Counted from the stretch's first letter, positions 43,345-54,389 are shown. The stretch is DNA of 64,000 nucleotides from Onchidella celtica (GCA_963931925.1 OZ007579.1:28303981-28367980); one strand, 5' to 3'. A program made the numbers and translations. The notes: generated from the sequence alone by a model not told the origin.

Positions 43345-43960
43345 TTAAGACATATCGATCTCTTGAGAAACATTTCAGTTTTCTGTCATTTCCTTCAAAT
43401 TGTGCAAAAAGGGACTTGCGCTGCTTTGAAAACGCTGTTCATTTGTAGGCTGGCACTACGGTGTGAATTAAGTAGCATATAATAATAGCGGCTCTGTTTG
43501 AGGATACAAGTGGTTATGTGTGTGAGAATGGAAGAGGAATGATGGTAATGTATACGCCATGGTGATTTTGTAACTGATCTATGCTTGATTCAGGGGAGGA
43601 AATTACGGCTCAAGGGAGATAATTCTTCATGCAACACAATCCTCCATTGTCGTGAAAGGGGGTATGCAGGGAAATTGTAGGGGTGACCGACCAGTTTGGA
43701 TCTTATGGTAGTTAGACCATGGGCCACCTTTGTATGTCCTTAGAGACAGATCGGGTTCTGTGTTTACCAGGCAACATCGGCGAGAGGATCTCGCAGCCTT
43801 TCAACCAACTAAATGTAACTGGTCAGTCAACCAGCCTCATCCCACCCCGCTCTAGCTGATCCCTTGTACCCGAGCTTACCGATTTAGATAAACAACACAA
43901 AAAGATGCGGGGGGGGGGGGCCGGAAGCTACCCCAAAATGATCACTGACGTATCACCTTG
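43345..43960. other. No recognised feature
   Basis: Unique-looking sequence, poly-G at about 43909-43920. No supported frame. Confidence 0.4.
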
Positions 43961-44645
43961 GGGACAAGGTGGTCTAGAGGCAAGGTGCTCGCCTCTCATG
44001 CCAAGGGTCCCGGGTTCTAAACCCGGGCAGTGCAGGCATGTTGGAAATTGGATTTTTCTCATATTTTCAAGTCCCTGGTCCTATTGGGGGTAGGATCGAG
44101 TACCTAGTCTTCTCGGATAAGGACGAAAAAATTCGGAGGGCCCGTGTGCACGTTGCGCACGTTAAAGATACCTTGGCAGTTGGAAATCGTAAAGAGCAGG
44201 CCGAAAGGCCGCTGCCCGGGCAAAATTGAAAATTGAAATTTATAGATTAAAATTTATCCATATCATATCCCCCCCCCCCCCCGCCAGAATTTATTATTCA
44301 TTATTAAATATATTTGTTATTAATAAATATTCAAATATTATTTGAGTTGTGTGTTGTGTGAACTGATGTGAGTTGTGTGTTGTGTGAACTGATGTGAGTT
44401 GTGAACTGCTGTGAGTTGTGAACTGTTGTGAGTTGTGAACTGCGCCTAACAGGCTGCGTTACAATTTGCTCTGAGATAGAGAGAGAGAGAGTGAGCGAGA
44501 CAGGGAGAGAGAAAGAAGCAGTGCAGTATGTTGAGCGCTTCGCAGGCAGCTCCATTCTTCTCTGTGGACATGTTGTTTCTGTAAAGCGCATAGAGCATTT
44601 TAAATGGATATGCGCTATATAAATGCTATACATTATTATTATAAA
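43961..44645 (+). mobile_element. Composite SINE plus LINE tail, copy 1
   Basis: tRNA-like head at 43961-44040: A box in TGGTCTAGAGGCAAGG, B box GGTTCTAAACC. Core follows at 44090-44200 ('gatcgagtacctagtcttct', 'cacgttgcgcacgttaaaga'). The body ends near 44246 in an A-rich stretch. Then come poly-C, a gagttgtg minisatellite, a GA array (about 44477-44512) and a CR1/L2-type 3' tail ('tctgtaaagcgcatagagca', 'tgcgctatataaatgc') with ATT repeats. The whole order recurs inverted at 47205-47825. Inference: the SINE may use a LINE-derived 3' end. Confidence 0.75.
44344..44443 (+). repeat. Short tandem repeat (gagttgtg/aactg type)
   Basis: Units such as 'gtgagttgtgaactg' occur about six times. The partner copy at about 47430-47465 carries only two or three units, so the array differs in length between the copies. 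Confidence 0.8.
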
Positions 44646-44666
44646 TATTATTATATCTCAGCTCTT

Positions 44667-44938
44667 TTGGCGACGTTAGTTCTTGTTTGTTTGACCGCCT
44701 CTTTTTGCATAACTGAGAAATTTGACGTTAAACGTTTACATGTTTAGTACATGTATTATGATATTAAGGAGAAAGAATAAATCGGAACTGTGAAACAGCT
44801 TGATAAGTGCCACAATGCATTTTAAACAAGTTTCAAAGCGTACAATTGCTATACCTCTTCTACATACTGAAAGATCTCCAGGTTTTTCAGAAAATGAAGA
44901 TAGAGCAAAAAAAGGAACTAAGGTCGCGTATTGTGAAT
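44667..44938 (+). mobile_element. MITE A, copy 10
   Basis: 'ggcgacgttagttcttg', 'gaaatttgacgttaaacg', 'cttgataagtgccacaatgc', 'ctacatactgaaagatctcc' and 'aactaaggtcgcgtattgt'. About 270 bp. Confidence 0.85.
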
Positions 44939-45147
44939 GAAGATACCACAGTAGTTGTACAATGACGTCAAAGCTTCTTACGTGAAGGGGTAAGAAATGT
45001 TCGTTTACATTAACTCCAAATCGGAAAATTCGGAGAGGTTAGTACGTTCCGAGCACTTCACAGATTTACTTTTTTGTTTTCAGACTGACCGGGTCAGGGC
45101 ACAGACTAATAAATTAACCAGACTGGAAACAGTGTGTCGTTTTTTAT

Positions 45148-45202
45148 GGAATTTCCCGAGCGGCGGCCGTATAACCAACATTTCCGCCGCTCGGGAAATT
45201 CC
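45148..45202. other. Perfect 19-bp hairpin with two NF-kappaB-like sites
   Basis: GGAATTTCCCGAGCGGCGG (45148-45166) and its exact complement CCGCCGCTCGGGAAATTCC (45184-45202) surround a 17-base loop. Each arm contains GGGAAATTCC in one orientation, which fits the known kappaB consensus GGGRNWYYCC. It is not part of a repeat seen elsewhere in the window. Function not shown. Confidence 0.7.
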
Positions 45203-45600
45203 GATTCTATTTCTATCTGCAGTAGAAATTTCTTTTTATTTGACAATATTGGTTGTACATGTATTAATTTCTTGGTGCGGAACCAAACTTCCACGTTCAG
45301 TAGGCGTCAAAATGGTGTCATTCAAAATTGTAGCTATGCTGAAGCGTCGGTCGTTACCGTAAACCTACAATGGCGGATGGTTCATGACCTGTCGCTGTTT
45401 GATGACGTCACACAATGGGATCGTCCAGTCTGGGTATTTTATTAGTCTGTGGGTCAAGGTAAGGACTAGGTTGTAGATTAGATCTATGGGGAGGTCAAGG
45501 TCAGTTTTAGAGATAAATCTGGTGTTGGGGACGGGGTGGTCTTGACTGAGTGGTACGCCTGGGACGTGCGGAACTCTGTCCGAAATGTGTTCAATTAGGA
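45203..45600. other. No recognised feature
   Basis: Sequence after the hairpin is unique-looking. Frames of 62 and 103 residues on opposite strands overlap it without a motif. Confidence 0.35.
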
Positions 45601-45870
45601 CAGTGGTTCAAGAGCACGCGTAGATGATTTTATGAACAAAAATAGGCCCTTTCTTGTGCATTTGATAAAGAATACATTCTGTTTAATTGATGAATGATCA
45701 ACATGCCTATTCTCATTAAAAAGGCTCCGACAAGCTTAATATCGTAATTTATGTGTAGTCTGCCTTCTTGTGCAGTGTATTCGTTGGATTTGTGTAGGCT
45801 GGGTGAGGGGTGATGAAAGAAAATTAAGGAACTTTGGAGGCGATGGCCTGCAAAAGGTTGAGAACCACTG
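45601..45870 (-). mobile_element. hAT-like MITE V, copy 2 (internally deleted)
   Basis: Ends CAGTGGTTCaagag and GGTTGAGAACCACTG. Interior 'tgcatttgataaagaatac' and 'tttatgtgtagtctgcctt' matches the reverse of the element at 63548-63979. Flanking 8-mers AATTAGGA and AATCAAAA agree only partly. Confidence 0.7.
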
Positions 45871-47204
45871 AATCAAAAGGTCATAGTTACCTCCTTTTCG
45901 TGACAGTTTGTAACTTTTTATATACGCGTTAGCCGCACTTAAAATCCTTTGGGCTGATTGTTTTATACACTTTACTATAAATGTTCTGAAGTTGTAATAG
46001 CTACACACAGTGTATTGATGTAGATATGGTGGGAGGCGTCATTGAAGTGTTGAGAGATGACGTCAGACCTGCAGTGCTTACAAACCTGCATAGACCAGAT
46101 GGCACAGAAGGGAAGGGTGGGGGGGGGGGGTTTCTCAGGACAACTTGCAAAATTACGTTACGACAGTTTTTACATGACAGTGACGGTGTTTTCTTCCTTC
46201 CATACGTCTGTCTGTCTGTCCTCCCCGCCGGTTCTTGCACTTGCCCATCCACCACACCGGTTTTTATTTTACTCTTCTGCGTCGATAAATAGTAGCCAGC
46301 CCACGTGATCTGTCTCACTATGTCTGTTGGCATCCATCTCTTCTGCAAGGAACTTTTCAGGTATGTTAACACACGTATTTTATTTGAAGCTGTCTTTTCT
46401 GGTCATCTGTTTCTCTCTCCTTGTCCCATACCCCGCCTACCCCATCCATTACCTTTCCACACCAGTGGTCACCAATACGTTTATCCACTGGGCCTTTCAG
46501 TAAAGCAAATCACCCAGTGTACACATACCTGCGTCCAAACAATGAAACCAAGACATCGACTTCGAGCTGTGTACTTACGGATAGCTCAGTTTACCTCTGC
46601 GACACCCAGTTATATTCTTATCCTCAACGTCCAGCGTCTATTGCACAGTCCGGCACAGTTGAATGAGCACCAGCTGCGTAAGTGATCTATATCACAAGTC
46701 CATACTTCCGCTGCAGCTACCAGTGTCCAGCTGTTACGAATACCTTATTGGCTTAGGCAGGTGGTCGTACTTAAATAATGGATATTTATGAAACTTGGCG
46801 TGCCGATCAGTCTTAAATATTCGGTACTGAGCAGTAAACATGACGTTGATGCATTAATAACTTTGTCTGCGTATCGAGATTGATGCAGGAAAATCGCCAC
46901 GATTGCAGAAAACAGAGTCTACAGTTTCTGTAGAGATCTGGACTGTATCCAGCTCTTGGCTTCGATTTATTTCCGCAGGTGCAGACTGGTTTGTCTCACT
47001 AGACGTCATATTATAAGTAGCGTTTCTCATGTTACATCAGTAAGTCTACACTGCTAACGTTGCAGATTTATGACGAAGACGTTGTCTTGTCTCCAGCACC
47101 GGACATTTGTATAATGATCATAGTCTCAAATGCTGAAATGTTGCAGTGGCGTAATGGATGGGGTGACACCCATCGGAAAAAACAAGGGAAAAAAATATGA
47201 CATG
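45871..47204. other. 1.3 kb without recognised gene
   Basis: A 126-residue plus frame (46305-46685) and others show no motif. Poly-G at about 46118-46130. A small E-like word 'tggtttgtctcactagacg' lies at about 46989. No repeat partner otherwise. Confidence 0.4.
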
Positions 47205-47825
47205 TACAAATAATAATAATAATAGATGGCATTTATATAGCGCATATCCATTTTTATTAAAGTGCTCTATGCGCTTTACAGAAGCAGCATGTCAACCACA
47301 GAGCAGAATGGAGCGCCTTCAAAGCGCTCAACTCACTACACTGCTTCTTTCTCTCTCCCTGTCTTGCTCACTCTCTCTCTCTCTACCTTTCTCTTTCTCA
47401 GAGCAAATTGTAACGCAGCTTAGGCGCAGTTCACAACGTACAACAGTTCACAACTCACAACTCACAATACAAATAATATTTGAATATTTAATAATAATAA
47501 TATATATTTAATAATGAATAATAAATTCTGTTGTTGCTGGTGGGGGGATGATATGGATAGATTTTAATCTATTAATTTCAATTTTGCCCGGGCAGCGGCC
47601 TGTTCGTCCTGCTCTTTAGGATTTCCAACTGCCAAGGTGTCTTTAACGTGCGCAACGTGCATACGGGCCCTCCAAATTTTTTCGTCCTTATCCGAGAAGA
47701 CTAGGTACTCGATCCTACCCCCCAATAGGATCAGGGACTTGAAAATATGAGAAAAATCCCAATTTCCAACATGCGTGCACTGCCCGGGTTTAGAACCCGG
47801 GACCCTTGGCATGAGAGGCGAGCAC
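47205..47825 (-). mobile_element. Composite SINE plus LINE tail, copy 2 (inverted partner)
   Basis: On the minus strand: SINE head from about 47825 ('aaggtgctcgcctctcatgc', B box GGTTCTAAACC), core, A-rich end near 47560, short tandem, a CT array (about 47345-47400) and LINE tail 'tgtaaagcgcatagagcac' and 'ggatatgcgctatataaatg' with (ATT)n. Same order as copy 1, but the 5' end lacks the first 20 or so bases, as expected from incomplete reverse transcription. Confidence 0.75.
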
Positions 47826-47885
47826 CTTGAGTATGAATTAAAACTGTCTTTACATCCGGACAATTCAGTTTACCATTTAGTCTTC

Positions 47886-48060
47886 ACATTAACATAATAT
47901 ATTGGAAACTGGGTGTTACATTAACATAATATATTGGAAACTGGGTTTTACATTATCATAATAATTATATTGGAAACTGGGTGTTACATTAATATAATAA
48001 TTATATTGGAAACTGGGTGTTACATTAACATAATAATTATATTGGAACTGGGTGTTGCAC
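47886..48060 (+). repeat. 35-39 bp minisatellite, five units
   Basis: Units of the form 'ttggaaactgggtgttacat', 'taacataata' and 'attatat' occur five times with small length differences. Confidence 0.9.
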
Positions 48061-48978
48061 CTTCTTTTTGAACCATTTGTCATTTCCTTGGGGGGGGGGG
48101 GAAGGCTGAGTGAAATAGAACTACATGTTAAGTTAATGATTTGTCATATAATTTAGTACATTAATTTGTACGAGTATTCCCCCCTTACATTCTTTTTGAT
48201 GACATTTGAATCGATCATTCTGTGTTAGCGAAGTTACAATAAAATACCCTCGCGAAGGGCTCAAAGTGGATGGTGTCGTACCGACGCGCCGCTGAAACCA
48301 AATTCAAATAATCTGAATGTATTTGAAACATATCACGTGGCATACTTATTGCTCTGTTTTGGAACGTCTCGTAATTGATCAACAGTTAATAAGTTTAGTG
48401 GTAGATGAAGTTTAGTATTTCTGCATGCATTTGGCCATTTTAAAACAGTTTAGCATTCTCCAGAAGCTCTGTGTGTGGCAAGGGATGTCTGTGTGTCAGA
48501 TTTATGCATGTAAATTTAGATATTTTCACAATTATCGAGGGATTAAAAAAAAAAAAGAAGCAGAAAAAGAGTCACTAAGAGCGAATTATCTAAGTAATGT
48601 TGAAAGGAAAAATGGGACAAGCAGTACTGGCAATGAAGACAAGTTCAAAGCGTGGTGGTGGTGGGGGGAGGGGGGGGGGAGAGAAGAAGCCTAGCATTAG
48701 AAACGAACAGTAAAGAACAGTAAATCACAAAAGAATTTAAGATAGAACGGGGAAAAAAAAAGGGAAACTTTCGGTCATAATGATAATGACAAGTGCGACA
48801 GTGCACTGATGACTGGCGACGCTGCTGCACGCTGGTGATGAAGAAGATCATGACATTCGTTCATTTCCTTCCACCAAGGGCAGAAAACTTCGCAGATGCA
48901 GTCGACGCTACTGAGATTAATCCCCCTTGCCCTCGTCCCCAATCACGTTTAGAAATCACTGACTTGTGTAATCCCTGA
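48061..48978. other. No recognised gene
   Basis: Poly-G (about 48089-48100) and GGT/G-rich stretch (about 48655-48682). A 61-residue plus frame (48793-48978) leads into the next open frame in the same phase. Confidence 0.35.
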
Positions 48979-49140
48979 CCACAAAAACCGCCAACACTCG
49001 TAAATAAAGGACTGCTGCAGGAAACAGTTCGGCAGTGGACAGTGGCTATCGGTCAAAACGCTGATCCATTCGTCCACCCACATCCGGCTCGAACAGAAGA
49101 GACCACCAGAGATATCTTGACAATGGCCGGACAGAAATGA
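48979..49140 (+). CDS. Open frame of unknown status (53 residues, no ATG at start)
   Basis: Reads PQKPPTLVNKGLLQETVRQW, then TVAIGQNADPFVHPHPAR, ending MAGQK. Protein-like composition, no low complexity. Preceded in phase by a stop and another short frame. Could be an exon or a decayed coding sequence. No family recognised. Confidence 0.15.
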   Translation, partial: PQKPPTLVNKGLLQETVRQWTVAIGQNADPFVHPHPARTEETTRDILTMAGQK

Positions 49141-49329
49141 GTGGGTGTGTGCTAGACTGATCTATGCATAGCGTGCCGTAGATCTACATCGGTGAATAAC
49201 GTAAATTCTGCAGTAGATCAATGTGCGGTGTGTTTTTACCACTGGTGATTATTTTTCTTCCTAAATAAAATAACCATTTAACTGTTAAATCTTCGTAAAT
49301 TAATATAATTTATTAAATTGTGAATGTTA

Positions 49330-50192
49330 TGTAATAATTAACTCGTATAGCGCTCAGATCCACAAAAATGATGTGCTGTAAGCAGAGAGTATAGATATAT
49401 AGAGAGGATTCACTATTGGTCGATTTGCACGGCGAGACACGGGAGGCCCTGCGAAACCACTGTTAGCATGGAGCGGAAAGTAGGTCGCTGCGGTAAACAA
49501 CATTCGTTTGTGCATTTCCACGGGGCGTAGGAGCTTACAAACAGTTTTAAATAGTTTCAATCAGCTCAAAACTATGAACAAACCGCAGTAAATAGATATG
49601 CACAGTATCTTTGGTGAAGAAGGTCTCTTTCAATTCTTCAATTTCTTGTTTACCGCAGCGACCTAGTTTCGCGATTTGGCAGAAGTGAACCCTCTCTATA
49701 CATCTATACTCTCTGCTCTAAGGCGCTGAACTAAAATTAGAAACGGGATTAACATAGATCAATTCGACATGCTCCCACTCAAATACATTAACAGACACTT
49801 GATCTGTCCTCATCCTCAGACCTCTGAGACCAAAAAGGAAGATCATTCAGTTTCAGAGAAAACAATCCTAAACAATTCAGTTTTCAGTCTATTTTTAAAT
49901 GTGACCATGTTTTCACTTTTCCTGATGTCAACGCTGATGTTCCACAATTTAGTTTATTCCACAATTTTAGGCCCACCAATAGAAAAAGCCTTTTCACCAA
50001 GCAACAATCTGACTGGGTGTCTCAAGAAGTTTGGCGACTACTGATCTGGAAGTGCGTAATTGCTGGTATGATTCCACAAGTTCTGAAAGATATTCTGGGG
50101 TTAGGCCGTTTATACATTTAAAAATAAAGTACACGAAGTCACTGAGATACGTGAAGCAGTAAAGCTTATTACAGAGTGGGTAGAAAGTCACT
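49330..50192 (-). mobile_element. CR1/L2-type LINE 3' end with coding remnant, split by a hAT-like MITE
   Basis: The minus-strand frame at 50191-49994 contains FKCINGLTPEYLSELVESYQ and LRTSRSVVAKLL. In another phase it continues with GEKAFSIGGPK and an FKNRLKTELF-like end. This is the conserved C-terminal region of CR1/L2-like LINE proteins (KCLNGLAPPYLSEL...GDRAFSVAAPKLWNSLP, family knowledge). A frameshift near 49940 and a stop break it. The 3' tail with 'tatagcgctcagatcc' lies at about 49340-49382 and 49716-49740, interrupted by the MITE at 49383-49715. Confidence 0.75.
49383..49715. mobile_element. hAT-like MITE B, copy 1 (333 bp), nested in the LINE tail
   Basis: Inverted ends of about 31 bp: CAGAGAGTATAGATATATAG and CTATACATCTATACTCTCTG, continuing through 'agaggattcact' and 'agtgaaccctct'. 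Flanks CTGTAAG and CTCTAAG (7 bp, one mismatch) are the probable target duplication, within the LINE motif 'gtgctctaag'. A second, internal perfect inverted repeat TAGGTCGCTGCGGTAAACA occurs at about 49487 and 49652. No transposase. Assignment to hAT rests on the CAG ends and duplication size only. Confidence 0.8.
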
Positions 50193-50814
50193 TTTTGCTA
50201 TGAAGTAGAAATTTGTATGATTGTTTCGTTTGAGTTTAAAATACTGGACATAACTTTCTATTTTGTTTGTTGTACCATTTATACTTTCACACACGCGTTC
50301 TATTTTCCTCCTCCCATCTGTCTGATTCGAATCCTCTGCACTTCTACATAGACCAAAGAGGTTATAGTGATAGCTCTTTGACATAGACAGACTCTTGATA
50401 ACTCTTGCAATGTTCCATTTCAACAGATACCCCTGTTGTCTTCAAGCCTTAAATTTTCTGCCAGAAACCTTCACCATTACAATACCGCTTTATTCCTGCC
50501 CGGTTATTCGGGCAAGCCATTAACCTCAGGGCAATAACAGACCTCTCCGTTTTTCTCTTATCTTCAACTGTTATCGTCACTTTCACCGTCCACTCCTTGT
50601 CCAGTCTCCTCACGCCACTCAGACCATCACTTCCTCCATCTCGATGGACCGTGGCCAGTCAGTTTGGCTCCAGAGATAGAAACCAGCTTAGGAGTCAGGC
50701 ATGTGGTTGAGAGTGGGGGAAAAGGACATATCTGGAGGTAGGTCTGGGGTCTCTAATCTGCTTTGAAAATTCTGTATAAATTTTTGTCTGTCTGTGTTTG
50801 TTTTTCTGATATTT
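50193..50814. other. No recognised feature
   Basis: Could include more of the decayed LINE upstream of 50192, but I cannot read it. No other feature. Confidence 0.35.
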
Positions 50815-51125
50815 ATTCTGTCTTTCAGTTTAATTTTTAAAAAAAAGAAAGAAAGATATATTTTGTATCTCTTTTGTCTGCATATCCGCGTGTATGTCTG
50901 TGTGCTCCTGTGCGTTTCTTTCTTTCTTTCTATTTTCTTTCTGTCTTTCTGTTTGTCTATCAGTCCGTCCATGTGTCTGTTTGCCTTTCTTACTTTCTTT
51001 TCTTATAATATCCTGTGCGTGTCTTTCTTTCTTTCTTCTGTCCTTCTGTTTTCTTTCTTTCTTTCTGTCTGTCCGTCCTTGTCTCTGTTTGTCTTTCTTA
51101 CTTTCTTTTCTTATTTTTTATTTTT
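50815..51125 (+). repeat. (TTTC)n/(TCTG)n polypyrimidine region
   Basis: Imperfect, in blocks. A block of about 120 bp ('tttctttctttct', 'gtctgtttgcctttctta', 'ctttcttttcttat') appears twice (about 50918-51006 and 51021-51115), an internal duplication. Confidence 0.85.
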
Positions 51126-52025
51126 ATTTGTTCTGCAGGTTTGACTTTCTTACTTTATGCCTTACTTGTTCTGCTTCATCTTCTCACCATTATTTATCTC
51201 CACTAGTAACAGCCCCATTCTTCGAATGGTAAAAAACAAAGCTCACCACCCCAGACCGAAAGGAATCAGCACAAAGACATTGATGTCGAGACACTTTGGG
51301 TCATCCACATAAAATCGGCGATCAATAGATAGATAGGATAGTATTACAGTAGTACACAGTGCACAGTAGTGCGCACCGAGCATTTTTCATGGGTTCATGT
51401 GTTCGTAAAAAATGATCTAAATATTTCTACACAGTTTTCTTGGTATGAATGAATGGCACTCATCTCATCTGTATAACAATATACTCGGTATCAAAGTTTT
51501 CATGGCGTGACTGGATCGTGAACTCTAGTTTACATTTCCGGTAAGAGGCGGAAATGACGAAATTGACGGAAGTACATTATCACGTCGTATTCGCAATCAT
51601 GAATTGATAACTGATAATTATAACTGAATTTCTGGGAAAAGTAAAGAGTTTCGGGAAGAAATGAGCTCGACACGTACAGGCTTAATAAATTTTACATACA
51701 TGTGCCAAGTTTCATTTCTCTACGTTGCGTAGTAAAAAAGCCTTTGCGGGAACAAAGTTCGGCCCAAGCTCCATTATTATATGATTTCCCTCTCATTCAT
51801 TCTCCATCTGTCGGTTCCAATTACTATTATTATCTACATATTTCTGGAATTCTCTGTTGTTGTTGCTCCCTAGGGGTCCCATGTATCCTGCTACTCACCT
51901 CTCTGACCCTTATTTGTCAACGGCTTTCAGGGGTGGTGTAGTCATTTCATATCGTATCGTGCACGGTTTTATCTGTCTTGTCTAGCCGGGTTTTGACAAA
52001 CTAGTCACAGGTGTTTTCGGATTAG
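51126..52025. other. No recognised gene
   Basis: Unique-looking sequence. The last part (about 51970-52003) carries the word 'gtctagccgggttttgacaa', repeated at about 52840. Confidence 0.35.
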
Positions 52026-52265
52026 AGATGAGAGAGAGAGAGAGAGAAAGAGAGAGGGAGAGAAAGAGGGGGGAGAGAGAGTGTGTATGAGAAGGTGAGA
52101 TAGAGAGGGTAAGAGAGAGAAAGAGGGGGAGAGAGAGGGAAAAAGTGAGGAAGTGGAAGAGAGAGGAGGAAAGAGAGGGAGAGAGAGTGAGGGAGAGAAG
52201 AGGAGAGAGAGTGAGGGAGAGAGAGAAAGAGAGAGTGAGCGAGAGATAGAGAGAAAGGGGGAGAA
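52026..52265 (+). repeat. GA-rich polypurine tract
   Basis: Imperfect (GA)n/(GGGA)n of about 240 bp. Confidence 0.95.
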
Positions 52266-53394
52266 AGCTGACTGTAGTCACGTGATTATTACATAGGTCA
52301 GAGGTCATCTGATAAAAGATGACTGGTGGTCTGTGGCTCAAGATAGTCTTCCTACTCCAATCCTTCTCTACCCCCCCCCCTCCTCCCACACCCCCTCACT
52401 ATTTTTCTGCCCTCGCGCCATAGTTCGCAATCTGGATCTCCAACTATTCCTGCAGTAGCCATAATTTTAGCAAGGATAGTCGCTCGCATCAAGTGGTTTG
52501 CGGCGGCAGGGCGGAAGGGGAAAAAATGCCAGCAATGTTGTGAAATGGTTTCTTTCCTCTTTCACACCGGCCCTATCTCTAACCTGCATCAAAACTGTGT
52601 AGGATGTACGTTGGTCATTTCTGGTACATGGACTGGAAACTTTCCTACATTTGTTTTTTTTTTTTTAACCCATTCATGCTCGTGGATGACGAGGGCAAGA
52701 ACATCCAAGTAACACCATCCATAAAAACTACGGATATCTTGGAAGGAAATGATAGATTTATACGTCAGAAGATTCTAATTATCAGCCTTATTTTAGATAC
52801 ACAGACTCGAAATGAGAGAATTATTACTATTTATCTGTCTGTCTAGCCGGGTTTTGACAAACTATATATATATATATTTTTTGTTTGTTTGTTTGTCCTT
52901 AGAGATTTTGGAAAATGATTTTTAAGACCCCCCCAAAAAAAAAATGCATTGACAAACGTCTATGAAAGGAGAGGCAAACTGTTTATAGATATTGGAGAAG
53001 AGATCGAAACTAAATAGATGATGTTTAGATTGTTTTTAAAGAGAGAGAAAGAGAGAGAGAGAGAAAAAAAAGGAGAGAGAGAGAGAGAGAGATTGTTTTG
53101 ATTTTGAAAGATTTTGAATCGCAATATAACCTTGTATTAAAAAAAAAAAAAAAAAATAAATTACAGTAAACATGAAACAATTGTACAGCTTTGCAGCAGG
53201 CAAGGAATGCACCTTTAGACTTTACAGATCATGACCTATAAATAGTAACCAAGTATTATAATCTTATATACATGGCGTCAGCAAATCATCTCCATGCCTT
53301 GCTATAACTAGTGCTGACTGTATGTATCAGGTGGGATATGTGTATAGTATGATGTGTTCATTACTATTAAAGAGACGGAAGAACGTCTTATGTG
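52266..53394. other. No gene; small repeats
   Basis: Poly-C (about 52371-52380), a short (AT)n at about 52864-52876, a GA array at about 53041-53092 and poly-A at about 53140-53155. An 80-residue frame at 52604-52846 has no motif. Confidence 0.4.
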
Positions 53395-54030
53395 GCATTT
53401 ATACAAATTGCCTGACAAAGAAGTGAGTTCCACATCGTGAAGAAAAGAAAGATATGTACATGTAGTAATAATGATGATAATGATAATAATAATGAAGAAT
53501 CTATACAGCGCCCAGTCCAAAAAATTGCTCTAGGTGCTTTACAGAAAGTCTTGTTCTCTCCATCTGCAACTTTCCCTCTCTCTTCCTCTCTCTCTCGCTC
53601 TCTCTCACGCTCTCTCTCACACACACACACACACTCACGCTCTCTCTCTCTCACACACACAAACTCTCTCTCTCTCCCACACTCACTCTCTCTCTCATAC
53701 TCACTCTCTCTCTCTCTCACACACACACACACGCATACTCTCTCACGCAGTCTATTGCCTAGACTCTTGCTAGATACACATCCGTACACACACATAACTT
53801 GGGCACATAGAGATAAATAAGGCAGAAATTAAACAATAAAACAACAAAAAAACAGATCTGAAAGTGTTTTGGGAAAATGTGTGTCTTTAAACCAGTTTTG
53901 AATTTTGCCTCGCTAGATGCCTCATGCAATGATTTGGCAGCGAGTTCCAGATGTGCGGGGCACAGTGTGTAGATGCTCTGCCGCCAAGTTTCTTTGACTT
54001 GTAGTTGAAAATTTTAAGAAGGCCCTGATA
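53395..54030 (-). mobile_element. CR1/L2-type LINE 3' end with coding remnant and embedded CT/CA array
   Basis: On the minus strand, 54020-53850 translates in part to LGGRASTHCAPHIWNSLPNH and an SSEAKFKTGLKTHIF-like end, the conserved C-terminus of CR1/L2-type LINE proteins. The array at 53570-53755 follows, then 'gatggagagaacaag', 'tctgtaaagcacctagagca', 'ctgggcgctgtatagattc' and an (ATT)n tail at about 53465-53495. Frames are broken. Same tail subfamily as 36071-36175. Confidence 0.75.
53568..53755 (+). repeat. (CT)n/(CA)n compound array inside the LINE
   Basis: Imperfect CT with three CA islands. It lies between the coding remnant and the 3' tail, in the same position as the GA array at 36008-36070. 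Confidence 0.95.
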
Positions 54031-54111
54031 CTTTGATCTTTTGCGTTATCGAGATGGTGTCTATATATCATTATTTGTTTCAGTCTTTACTTGTTTTTTA
54101 CCCCTGCTCCA

Positions 54112-54255
54112 GTCAGGCGGTTGGTTGGCGCTACTGGTCGGGTCTTCTCTCCTGCCATTCTGGTGTATTCTGTCTATCGTCTTGTTTCTCTCTGGCACAG
54201 TGTGGCCGACATCGTGTCCTGGTGATGATTTTTTCTTCAGAGTCAAACCCCTTTC
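54112..54255 (+). repeat. Repeat I, copy 2
   Basis: 'ggttggttggcgctactgg', 'tattctgtctatcgtcttg' and 'tctggcacagtgtggccg'. Shows the sequence 'cacagtgtggccg' at the site where MITE H is inserted in copy 3. Confidence 0.65.
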
Positions 54256-54307
54256 CCACCTAACCCTTTTCCATTTGAGTCATTTTAAACGTGATAAGCA
54301 GTGTCTG

Positions 54308-54308
<1 letters not shown>

Positions 54309-54389
<81 letters not shown>

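Noticed and set aside
46305-46685. 126-residue plus-strand frame
   Set aside because: No recognisable domain, and an overlapping frame exists in another phase; not enough to call a gene.
52604-52846. 80-residue plus-strand frame and TTAACCC word near 52666
   Set aside because: Considered as a fourth piggyBac-like left end, but no inverted right end with TTAA was found nearby.
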